Positions 39,011 to 46,501 of a stretch of 64,000 nt of DNA are shown piece after piece. Within the stretch, counting starts at the first letter, position 1, and each line of letters opens with the position of its first letter. The stretch lies in assembly GCF_900112445.1 (NCBI RefSeq), contig NZ_FOYY01000005.1, forward strand, positions 1 through 64,000, read 5' to 3'. The position numbers and the translations under genes are program-made. Below the pieces are notes generated by a model, which saw only the letters and a program-made list of their open reading frames with translations, had not been told where the DNA came from and ran no database searches. This DNA comes from Thiomicrospira sp. ALE5 (GTDB lineage: Bacteria > Pseudomonadota > Gammaproteobacteria > Thiomicrospirales > Thiomicrospiraceae).

Positions 39011-40132
39011 ATGGATCGTTTGGCCTTATCTAAGTCACGTCGCTGGGTTATTAAGTTAGGCAGTGCATTACTGACCAATGATGGTTCAGGGCTTAACCAA
39101 GCTGAGCTTGCCAAATGGGTGGCGCAAATGGTGGCATTGCGCAACCAAGGTGTGGAGCTGATTATTGTGTCATCAGGTGCCGTAGCAGAAGGTATGCAGC
39201 GCCTTGGTTGGAAGACACGTCCAACGGCCTTGCATGAGTTGCAGGCAGCGGCAGCTGTGGGGCAAATGGGCTTAGTACAGGCCTATGAGTCAGAGTTTGC
39301 TAAAAGTGGCTTGCATACGGCGCAGATTTTGATGACCCATGATGATTTATCGAATCGCGCTCGCTATTTGAATGCACGCTCAACGATCCAGACATTGGTC
39401 GAACATGGTGTCATACCGGTTATCAACGAAAATGATACGGTAGTGACCGATGAAATTCGTTTTGGTGACAATGACACTCTAGCCGCGCTTACAGCGAATT
39501 TGATTGGTGCTGATGTGTTAGTGATTTTGACCGATCAGCAGGGGTTGTACGACAGCAATCCGCGTGAAAACCCGCATGCGCAATTAATTAAACAAGCACA
39601 GGTGAGTCGTAAGGATATTGAAGCGATGGCCAGTCCGGAAGGGGGTGCATTAGGTCGAGGTGGCATGTACACCAAAGTCATGGCCGCCAAACGTGCGGCA
39701 CGATCAGGAACGGCGACCCTGATTGCTTCGGGGCGAGAGCCGAATATTTTGCCTAAACTTTATGCCGGTGAAGATTATGGCACCTTATTAATTCCCGATT
39801 TAGAGCCGATGACCGCCCGCAAACAATGGTTAGCGGGTCACTTGCAAGCTCGCGGCATACTCACGCTAGATGAAGGGGCGGTGCGCGTTGTGACTGAGCA
39901 AGGGCGTAGCCTATTGCCTGTGGGTGTAGTCAAAGCGGAAGGTGGCTTTAAACGCGGTGAAATGGTGATCTGCCAAAACCAGCAGGGCATTGAAATTGCA
40001 CGTGGTTTGGTGAATTACGATGCAGAAGAAGCCCAAAAAATTCTGCGCCAATCTAGCCAAAAGATTGTGCAAATTCTAGGTTATGTTGATGATGAATCTT
40101 TGATTCACCGGGATAATTTAGTACTGTCCTAG
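39011..40132 (+). CDS. proB: Glutamate 5-kinase
   Basis: ProB phosphorylates glutamate in the first step of proline synthesis. The 373 residues have an amino-acid-kinase domain ([59 protein letters not shown]) and a C-terminal PUA domain (about 285-365). The obg-proB order is common in beta/gammaproteobacteria. A perfect terminator hairpin follows. Confidence 0.96.
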   Translation: MDRLALSKSRRWVIKLGSALLTNDGSGLNQAELAKWVAQMVALRNQGVELIIVSSGAVAEGMQRLGWKTRPTALHELQAAAAVGQMGLVQAYESEFAKSGLHTAQILMTHDDLSNRARYLNARSTIQTLVEHGVIPVINENDTVVTDEIRFGDNDTLAALTANLIGADVLVILTDQQGLYDSNPRENPHAQLIKQAQVSRKDIEAMASPEGGALGRGGMYTKVMAAKRAARSGTATLIASGREPNILPKLYAGEDYGTLLIPDLEPMTARKQWLAGHLQARGILTLDEGAVRVVTEQGRSLLPVGVVKAEGGFKRGEMVICQNQQGIEIARGLVNYDAEEAQKILRQSSQKIVQILGYVDDESLIHRDNLVLS

Positions 40133-40163
40133 TCTGTTTTATTGTTATCTAATTGATTTATAG

Positions 40164-40201
40164 GGCTTCTTTTGTGTAGGCAAAAGAAGCCATTATTTTA
40201 T
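40164..40201 (+). terminator. Intrinsic terminator after proB
   Basis: GGCTTCTTTTG (40164-40174), loop TGTAGG, CAAAAGAAGCC (40181-40191), then ATTATTTTAT. The 11-bp stem is perfect. Its presence argues against an MFS start upstream of 40200. Confidence 0.85.
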
Positions 40202-40213
40202 TTAGGAAAAATT

Positions 40214-41530
40214 GTGTTTCTAAAGCGTGCCTTACTACCTATATCCACTTTGTTTTTATCAATTGCCTTGTTAGCCACCGGCTACGGCCTGTTGATGACT
40301 TTTATTGGGGTGTTTCTCAAGCAAGAAGGTCTGACCGAAGGCGTGATCGGTTTAATTAACGCTGCCTTTTTCTTGGGTGCAATGTTGGCGGCGATTTTCA
40401 GTCAGAAACTGATTGTTACCGTTGGGCATGCGCGAAGTTTTTCTGCCTTTTCGGCTTTGCTGGTGATTTCATTTTTAGGCCATGCACTTTGGTTTGACCC
40501 TTTGTTTTGGGGTGGTTTACGTTTAATCTCTGGTTTTGCCTTTTATGCGATGTTAATTGTGCTGGAAAGCTGGTTGAATGAGAAAAGCTCGAGTCAAGAC
40601 CGAGGTAAAATCCTCGCGGTCTATACCATTATTTTCTTCTTGGCACTCGCCATCGGTCAATTGCTGTTAATGTTTGAATGGCCAGCGGCCACCATTTTTA
40701 TATTAGGCTCTATTCTGGTACTTTGGTCTTTGGTTTTGGTAGCGATTACCCGAGTCACTCAACCGGTATTAAAGCCTTTTGAACGTTACAGTATGCCCAA
40801 ATTATTGTCGATTGCGCCTTTGGCTTTAGTCGGTAGTTTTATTGGCGGGGTGTTTGTTGGCGCGTTTTACACCATGTTGCCTCTGTATGTATTGAATGTG
40901 TTTGAACAAGCCAGCGTGGTGTCTTTGTTTATGGCGATTACGATTCTTGGTGGCTTAGTTGCACAGCTTCCGGTAGGGATGTTATCAGACCGTTTAGGAC
41001 GCCGAAAAATGCTAGCTTGGGCAGGGTTTTTTAGTGTTGGTGCATTGGCATTAATGTTAGTGCTACCCTGGGTTTGGCAAAATTCAGCGGTGTTGCTTTA
41101 TATGGTTGGGTTTTTATTGGGCATGAGTTTGTTTAGTATTTATCCACTCAGTGTTGCACGTGCCAATGATGTGTTTGACGAGAATAAAGACTTGATCGAG
41201 ATCAGCCGAACCCTGCTGTTTTCCTATGGCTTAGGTTCGTTTATTGCACCATTGGTGCTAGGGTTTATTCTTGGGTTTTCAGCAACGGTGTTTTTTATTG
41301 TATTGGGTTTATTCGCGCTAGCATTGGGGATTTATTCGTTAATGGCTGAACGTATCCCAGATGATCAGATGAATGTTTATGTAGCGGTGCCCGCATCTTC
41401 CGCATCAACTTTAGCTGAAATGGATCCGCGTCAAGATGAAGAATGGGTTGAGGAACACCGTCCTAATCTCGAGGAGGTTGAGGATAGCGCCTTACTTAAC
41501 ACCAGTGAGACTGATCACAAGAGTAATTAG
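40214..41530 (+). CDS. MFS transporter
   Basis: The GTG at 40214 has TTAGGAAAAATT upstream and gives 438 residues; the longer TTG frame from 40172 runs through the proB terminator hairpin. There are 12 hydrophobic segments, with the motif A-like loops lying after TM2 (AAIFSQKLIVTVGH) and after TM8 (GMLSDRLGRRKML). The C-terminal about 50 residues are acidic and cytoplasmic. It resembles the YcaD/sugar-efflux-type MFS proteins; the substrate is unknown. Confidence 0.84.
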   Translation: MFLKRALLPISTLFLSIALLATGYGLLMTFIGVFLKQEGLTEGVIGLINAAFFLGAMLAAIFSQKLIVTVGHARSFSAFSALLVISFLGHALWFDPLFWGGLRLISGFAFYAMLIVLESWLNEKSSSQDRGKILAVYTIIFFLALAIGQLLLMFEWPAATIFILGSILVLWSLVLVAITRVTQPVLKPFERYSMPKLLSIAPLALVGSFIGGVFVGAFYTMLPLYVLNVFEQASVVSLFMAITILGGLVAQLPVGMLSDRLGRRKMLAWAGFFSVGALALMLVLPWVWQNSAVLLYMVGFLLGMSLFSIYPLSVARANDVFDENKDLIEISRTLLFSYGLGSFIAPLVLGFILGFSATVFFIVLGLFALALGIYSLMAERIPDDQMNVYVAVPASSASTLAEMDPRQDEEWVEEHRPNLEEVEDSALLNTSETDHKSN

Positions 41531-41641
41531 GTCGATAGCTTGCAATGGGTTAAGACATCCCAGCCCATCAGTTTTGGACAGCGTTTGGCACGAGAGCAAA
41601 CTGTGCGCCTATATTGAGGAGTTCGGCTTTGCCGCGTATGG

Positions 41642-42589
41642 TCATATCGGTGATAAAACGAAATTGTTGGGAAGCGTCGACCGGATAGGCTTTAAGTCGA
41701 TAATGGGTACCCCCAGGTTTTTCAAATACCACGACCGCAACCGGGTCATCAAAGTAAATGTAAGGGCTTGTTCAAGTTGAGCAAGCAATCCTTGACAGCG
41801 TGTTTGTGAGTAGGGCAATACGTTTTCTAAGCCAATTTCATCTAAGCCGTTATGGATTAATAGGACATGTAAAACAAGAAAAAAGGCTTCAGGATTACCC
41901 GTTGGCATACTTGGTTCTGCGGGCATTTTGGCAAGCCAGAGGTTTTTGCCGGTTGATTGCTCTGTTGATTTTGGTTCAGTAGTGGATTGGGTATTTTCAG
42001 CTGCTCCGTTTTGAGATTGTGTTTCTTCAGGTTCGTTACACAGGCGTTCTTGCCAATAATGCAGCGCAAGCGCTAAATTACCGCGACAATATGCCGCCAA
42101 CTCATTAAATTCAGTTTCTGACGATGCTGAACCCTTATCCTCTAGTAACATTTCATGACCATTTTTAGCATTATAGAAATGGATGTGCATTTTGGAGTGT
42201 TTTGCAAATGTTGTAATCATCTTGGCCAAGCGTTGACTATCAAAGGCTTGAAGGGTTAAGGCTTGGATAGTTGGCCAAGCATGAATACGTTGAAAAAAAG
42301 CCCAAGCCCAGCTGTCGCAAGCAATGACGCCTCGACCGAGTTGTCCTTGCGTGGCAAGTGTTAGCAAGCTGCGCAGGAGTTTTAGCCCGTTAGCGTGGCG
42401 TAAAAAACAGTGCTCAAGCTCGGGGAGCACCCAAAATTGATTTGGTGTAAATTGATCAAACCAGCTTAAGTCCTGATTAAGGATTTGCTCAGGGGTAGGG
42501 GGCGCAATAATCAGTGCATTATGGCGCTGCCCCAGAATCCGTACAATATTTGCGTGTCCTGAAAAAGGCTGGCTAATAAGAAATTTCAC
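41642..42589 (-). CDS. Hypothetical protein, C-terminal portion of a frameshifted gene
   Basis: This frame encodes 315 residues from a GTG at 42589, but it stays open upstream to about 42703 and would continue the protein of the 42646-42942 frame after a -1 shift at TTTTTTC (42682-42688). The start has a weak P-loop-like FSGHANIVRIL, followed by helical segments and a low-complexity linker (TQSQNGAAENTQSTTEPKST). I cannot name the family; a divergent AAA/P-loop-type protein is possible. Downstream of the K+-channel gene and probably co-transcribed. Confidence 0.6.
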   Translation of the reverse strand: MKFLISQPFSGHANIVRILGQRHNALIIAPPTPEQILNQDLSWFDQFTPNQFWVLPELEHCFLRHANGLKLLRSLLTLATQGQLGRGVIACDSWAWAFFQRIHAWPTIQALTLQAFDSQRLAKMITTFAKHSKMHIHFYNAKNGHEMLLEDKGSASSETEFNELAAYCRGNLALALHYWQERLCNEPEETQSQNGAAENTQSTTEPKSTEQSTGKNLWLAKMPAEPSMPTGNPEAFFLVLHVLLIHNGLDEIGLENVLPYSQTRCQGLLAQLEQALTFTLMTRLRSWYLKNLGVPIIDLKPIRSTLPNNFVLSPI

Positions 42590-42645
42590 GCTATCGTGTT
42601 TGTGATGTGGGTTGTCGTTTTTAAACCAGTCTTTAATCTGAGCAT

Positions 42646-42942
42646 CTAACGCAGCGGCAGCCTCATGCCAAGGGATCTGCGGAAAAAATGCGAAAGACGC
42701 ACTTCAGAAAGGGCTTGGAGTTCGTTTTCAGGTTTAAAAAGGGTTTCGTGCGCGGGTTCATCCCGTAGGTTTTTCTTAAATACTCGCCAAGCATTAGCCG
42801 TTGCTTTTTGAATTTGTAGCGCAGGTATTGCATAGTCCTCGGGATGAACAAATAGCCAAAGAGGTTTGGGTTTTTCTTTAGTTTCTTCATCCTGCTGTGT
42901 TGATTCAGTCATTTTATGTTCTGTCATATGGCCTGCTTGCAT
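42646..42942 (-). CDS. Hypothetical protein, N-terminal portion of a frameshifted gene
   Basis: The 98-residue frame starts at 42942, where its ATG overlaps the stop of the ion-channel gene (TAATG). It encodes LWLFVHPEDYAIPALQIQKA and then FRRSLGMRLPLR before stopping. One base missing from a T6 run (A6 on the plus strand, 42683-42688) would convert the end to FFPQIPWHEAAAALDAQ and join it to the next frame, making one protein of roughly 430 residues. This is a sequencing error, a broken gene, or programmed slippage. Confidence 0.6.
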   Translation of the reverse strand: MQAGHMTEHKMTESTQQDEETKEKPKPLWLFVHPEDYAIPALQIQKATANAWRVFKKNLRDEPAHETLFKPENELQALSEVRLSHFFRRSLGMRLPLR

Positions 42943-43826
42943 TATGCATCCTTTTTGCTCGTGGATGTGTCAGAGGTGTTGAGCGGGTTTCCACAGTGAT
43001 AACAAAATTGAGCTTCGGTAGTGTGCCCTGTGGTGCCACAGTTTTCGCAAGCACGGCCATCCTTTTGTTTTTGTTTGTTCATTGACTGATAGACTTGTGC
43101 CGAGTAAATCCCGGTAGGGACGGCGATAATGCCATAACCTATCAGAATTAAAATGGAGGCGATAAATTGACCAAACGGGGTGATGGGTGTGATATCGCCA
43201 TAACCCACGGTTGAAACACTAATCAGTGCCCAATACATAGACGTGGGAAGACTGGTAAAGCCGTGTTCTGGTCCCTCGACAACAAACAGTAAACTGCCAA
43301 ATATGGTAATTATGGTCAGGACACCGACTAAAAATACCAGAATTTTGCGCCAACTGTTAGCAAAAGAATCGACTAGAACGCTGGTTTCACGTTGATAGCG
43401 ATGCATGTGTAATACGTCAAAAATCCGCATGATCCTTAGAATCCTAATTACGGCTAGGTAGTGAATACCGCTTTCGGGAAATACCAGTGCGAGATAGCTG
43501 GGTAATAGCGCGATTAGGTCAATGACACCATAAAAACTGCGTGCGTATCGAACTGGGTCGCGGACTACCCAAAGCCTAATCAGGTACTCGATTGTGAACA
43601 GTAGGGTAAAGAACCATTCAATACGAAAAAGGGTTGTGCCATACTGCTGGTGTACAGCATGGATTGAATCGGCAAACAAGATAGCCACGCTGGCAAGAAT
43701 GGCCAATACCAACATCACATCGAATAAAATGGAGGCGCGTTGTTGGTAACCAAAAATAATATGAAATGTTTTGCTACGAAGCCCTTCGCTATCACAGCTT
43801 TCTGGGAGGTAGAATCTAGCCATCAA
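42942..43826 (-). CDS. Voltage-gated-type potassium channel with C-terminal zinc ribbon
   Basis: The 294-residue membrane protein has six transmembrane segments in the voltage-gated channel layout. The S4-like helix (VIRILRIMRIFDVLHMHR) has regularly spaced arginines. The pore loop contains the potassium selectivity filter STVGYGDITP. After S6, the tail has a zinc ribbon (C-x2-C-x11-C-x2-C: CENC...CYHC). The N-terminus may be at 43826 or one codon later. Role in K+ flux inferred from the filter. Confidence 0.88.
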   Translation of the reverse strand: MMARFYLPESCDSEGLRSKTFHIIFGYQQRASILFDVMLVLAILASVAILFADSIHAVHQQYGTTLFRIEWFFTLLFTIEYLIRLWVVRDPVRYARSFYGVIDLIALLPSYLALVFPESGIHYLAVIRILRIMRIFDVLHMHRYQRETSVLVDSFANSWRKILVFLVGVLTIITIFGSLLFVVEGPEHGFTSLPTSMYWALISVSTVGYGDITPITPFGQFIASILILIGYGIIAVPTGIYSAQVYQSMNKQKQKDGRACENCGTTGHTTEAQFCYHCGNPLNTSDTSTSKKDA

Positions 43827-43904
43827 TTATCGCTTTTTAGTTTAAATGAATCATGACAATATATTACTCCAAATTTCGCTTTTTAACGGCTTGTTGTGGA
43901 CCAG

Positions 43905-44912
43905 TTATTGCGATGGTGGGTTTAGCCATTCCGTCTCCGTGATGTCTGCCCAGTTATTAAGCATGTTTTTGAGTGGGCTATTAAGATAGTCCTGATAGGC
44001 GTCGCAGCAGGCCTGCAAGCGAACAGTATCTTCAGCTAAGCGCTCAACTTCCACCCAATCATTCCATGCAATATATAAGCCCCAGTTTGGTTGATGGATA
44101 TTGCAGTCCGGTAAGCGGTAATGGAAGGTCGGTCGTGGCTTAATCAGCGCATCTTGGGTGACTTTGGCCACACGGTCAGAGTCTAGGTGCGCGAACAGGG
44201 GGAGCATATCCAGTGCGCGGTTACGGGTTGGGTTATCCATGAGGTAGTCATCGATTAACTGCCCAAGATTGGGCTGGTAATCAGCTTGTGTAATCTTTTG
44301 TGCATAGCGTTTAGGATAGGGGTTGACGTAGCTGGTGATGCGGCGAGTCATATTAATATTCGTGTGTTTAAATAGCCAGTCATACAAGCAGGCAAAGGCC
44401 TGTAAACAGCGGGTAATAAAGGGTGCATCAAGTTGCGGTAACTCAGGATTAAACTGCATGCCAAAAGCATTGATTAAATTGTCTGAGGTGCCCTTTGCGC
44501 CCGCATCGCGCAAGTGGCTGATCATCTCTTCGACTTGCGTAAGGCGCGTGAGCGGAAGCGGCGGACTGACGATTTCGAGTGGCACGAGCATTTCTGCCGT
44601 CCACGCTAATAAATCCTCAGCGGTTTGTTCTAACTCTTGTCCTTTAACGTCCTGCGCCCGTGGTTCTCGTCCAATTTTTTTGAGTAAATCAAAATCCAGT
44701 TCAATCACCCAATCCCCGGCGGGGTCACCGATTAACTTGCGCTCATAGCGCCCGGGATGTTCAATCCGTAAGTCAAAGAATTGCGCCAAAATTTGGGTTA
44801 AGTGGTCGAGGTCAAAACCGGCAATTTCAAGTTCAACACCGACTCGTCGGGGTTGGTTTTCCGCATTCTTCGACCAGGATGCGGTTTTTAATGAGTGTTT
44901 TGACGCTGACAT
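43905..44912 (-). CDS. Putative amidoligase (Amidoligase_2 family)
   Basis: The 335-residue protein begins with the glutamine-synthetase/GCS-like strand RRVGVELEIAGFDLDHL (about 22-38), then DWVIELDFDLL (about 67-77) and a middle GMQFNPELP region with a following tyrosine/arginine-rich part. This matches the Amidoligase_2 family, predicted ATP-dependent enzymes that form amide or peptide bonds. The gene directly upstream, four bases away, is a gamma-glutamylcyclotransferase-like protein, a known neighbour of this family. Substrate unknown. One CAGGCCTG octamer at 44008. Confidence 0.75.
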   Translation of the reverse strand: MSASKHSLKTASWSKNAENQPRRVGVELEIAGFDLDHLTQILAQFFDLRIEHPGRYERKLIGDPAGDWVIELDFDLLKKIGREPRAQDVKGQELEQTAEDLLAWTAEMLVPLEIVSPPLPLTRLTQVEEMISHLRDAGAKGTSDNLINAFGMQFNPELPQLDAPFITRCLQAFACLYDWLFKHTNINMTRRITSYVNPYPKRYAQKITQADYQPNLGQLIDDYLMDNPTRNRALDMLPLFAHLDSDRVAKVTQDALIKPRPTFHYRLPDCNIHQPNWGLYIAWNDWVEVERLAEDTVRLQACCDAYQDYLNSPLKNMLNNWADITETEWLNPPSQ

Positions 44913-44916
44913 AGAT

Positions 44917-45354
44917 TCATTCCGTTATTGGAGGATGGATTAACTGGTACACCCAGGCCTGCTGACCATTGGCGAGCGTTTTTAGAACGCGTTGATAGCG
45001 AATCCCTAAGCGTTCATAACGATCAAGCCGTTTTAATTCAGCTGGGCTCACTGTAAAAACCAGCCCATTTACTGACGCATTAGGATGAGGCTGCAGGTCA
45101 AGTGCCTGCCGCTGATAGCCTTTAATCTTTGCTGGTTCTGTTTCAACCGAACGTCCGATAACTAGGCGTCGAACCCAAGCGTGTGTCAGTGTGCCATAAA
45201 CAAAAACACGATGCTCAGCGTGCTGAGTAATGGGAGGAAGGTTGGCTGGGGGCGAATATCCCCAGGAGCTGAAAAGATTAAACCAAAGCCAGCCGCTGAG
45301 CGCCAGTATCGGTAAGAGTGAAACGAGCAGAAGTGGGAATAGACGTATTTTCAT
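44917..45354 (-). CDS. Membrane-anchored gamma-glutamylcyclotransferase-like (AIG2/GGCT) protein
   Basis: The 145-residue protein has one N-terminal transmembrane segment (about 5-28) followed by the GGCT fold with its diagnostic VFVYGTLTHAWVRRLVIG (about 50-67) and the later YERLGIRYQR. GGCT proteins cleave gamma-glutamyl amides to 5-oxoproline or act as related cyclotransferases. The short signal/anchor suggests it works at the periplasmic face. Paired with the amidoligase gene. One CAGGCCTG octamer at 44954. Confidence 0.78.
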   Translation of the reverse strand: MKIRLFPLLLVSLLPILALSGWLWFNLFSSWGYSPPANLPPITQHAEHRVFVYGTLTHAWVRRLVIGRSVETEPAKIKGYQRQALDLQPHPNASVNGLVFTVSPAELKRLDRYERLGIRYQRVLKTLANGQQAWVYQLIHPPITE

Positions 45355-45369
45355 AATGAAAATACTAAC

Positions 45370-45396
45370 AGGCCTGGTAGCTAGAATACCAGGCCT
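45370..45396 (-). terminator. Hairpin made of two inverted CAGGCCT elements, after the porin gene
   Basis: AGGCCTGGTA (45370-45379) and TACCAGGCCT (45387-45396) form a perfect 10-bp stem with a 7-base loop. On the minus strand it lies 21 bases after the porin stop and is followed by TGTTAGTATTTTC. It may act as a weak terminator for the BCCT-porin transcript. Confidence 0.6.
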
Positions 45397-45417
45397 AGTG
45401 CTGAAGGGAGAGGCTGA

Positions 45418-46473
45418 TTAAAAATCGTAACGGAAACCGACGGCAAGAGCTTTACCACCGCCTTTTTTGGCATTTGGCGCAAAATCACCAAGAGGATTAC
45501 GGAAATCACCTGCTCCACCTGCCTTCTCTGCTGCAAGGGCATTAACTGATTCCTGTTGATAAAACTCAATAAAGGTTTTTAGGTTTTTGCTGTATTGATA
45601 GTCTGCACCTAGATGAAAGATTTCACCACCAAAGCCATCCACATCAGCATACATCGCTTTGAAGGTATAGTCATTCAGCGTGTAATCGGCATAAAGGTTA
45701 AAGACATTCGCATCAGATTGACCCTTAGCGCTTGATTGTTCTAACTTGATCCCAATGTAAATATTATCAATTTGTTGGCCCAGTGCCGCACCCAATAGGC
45801 GGGTGTCATTGTTGTCGTCGACTTGTTCGATACCTACCGAAACGTCAGTACCATTGGCGTTATAGGTTGCGGTAAATTGGTAGCGATTGTCACCGAAGGT
45901 ATCGGCGCGATCTGAGGTGTCTTTAAGCACGGCCCCTGCGCCAAAAGACACACCATTAAAATCTGGACTGTAGTAACTTACAGTATTAAAGGCGCGGAAG
46001 AAAGCGAGTGTGGCATAGCCGCTATAGTAGGTGCTAAAACGATCAACTTTATAAGAAATGGCGTTATAAAAAGGCAGCCACATTTGACCATAAGCCAAGG
46101 TACCATAATCACCGCTCACGCCGACCTGGGCAACACGTAAATCACGACGATCATCATAAGGGTCCTGTACTTGGAAATTAGCACTATCGAATGGTACTTC
46201 GAGTTGACCAAAAATATTTAAACCGTCAGTGGCTTGCCAGTTGGCGGTGACGCCCAGTCTTGAATAAGCATCACGAATATTGCTATAGCTGCTATTGCCA
46301 CCATTAGCAAATTCAGCGCTCGAATCCGGATGCACCGTTTCCGCTTGCATGCGTAATGAGCCATAAAAGTCAATATCGACTGCAGCCAATAAGCTGGCAG
46401 GCGCAGTCGTAGCCATAGCAAGCACAAGCGTTTTAAGTGTGAATTTAGTTGCTGTATGTTGTTTTGTAGACAT
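45418..46473 (-). CDS. Outer-membrane porin
   Basis: The protein has a signal peptide (TLKTLVLAMATTAPASLLAA, cleavage about residue 30) and then VDIDFYGSLRMQAE, the first strand of a Gram-negative general porin. Alternating amphipathic strands continue to the C-terminal VGFRYDF, which ends in phenylalanine as outer-membrane barrels do. Length is 351 residues from 46473; an ATG at 46485 adds four. It follows the BCCT transporter gene closely on the same strand. Confidence 0.87.
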   Translation of the reverse strand: MSTKQHTATKFTLKTLVLAMATTAPASLLAAVDIDFYGSLRMQAETVHPDSSAEFANGGNSSYSNIRDAYSRLGVTANWQATDGLNIFGQLEVPFDSANFQVQDPYDDRRDLRVAQVGVSGDYGTLAYGQMWLPFYNAISYKVDRFSTYYSGYATLAFFRAFNTVSYYSPDFNGVSFGAGAVLKDTSDRADTFGDNRYQFTATYNANGTDVSVGIEQVDDNNDTRLLGAALGQQIDNIYIGIKLEQSSAKGQSDANVFNLYADYTLNDYTFKAMYADVDGFGGEIFHLGADYQYSKNLKTFIEFYQQESVNALAAEKAGGAGDFRNPLGDFAPNAKKGGGKALAVGFRYDF

Positions 46474-46501
46474 GATTTGTAGCATTCCTTTTTTGGTTAT
46501 A

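Noticed and set aside
40172-40213. Upstream TTG start for the MFS gene at 40214
   Set aside because: The extension would be translated through a perfect 11-bp hairpin that is clearly the proB terminator, and it has no ribosome binding site.
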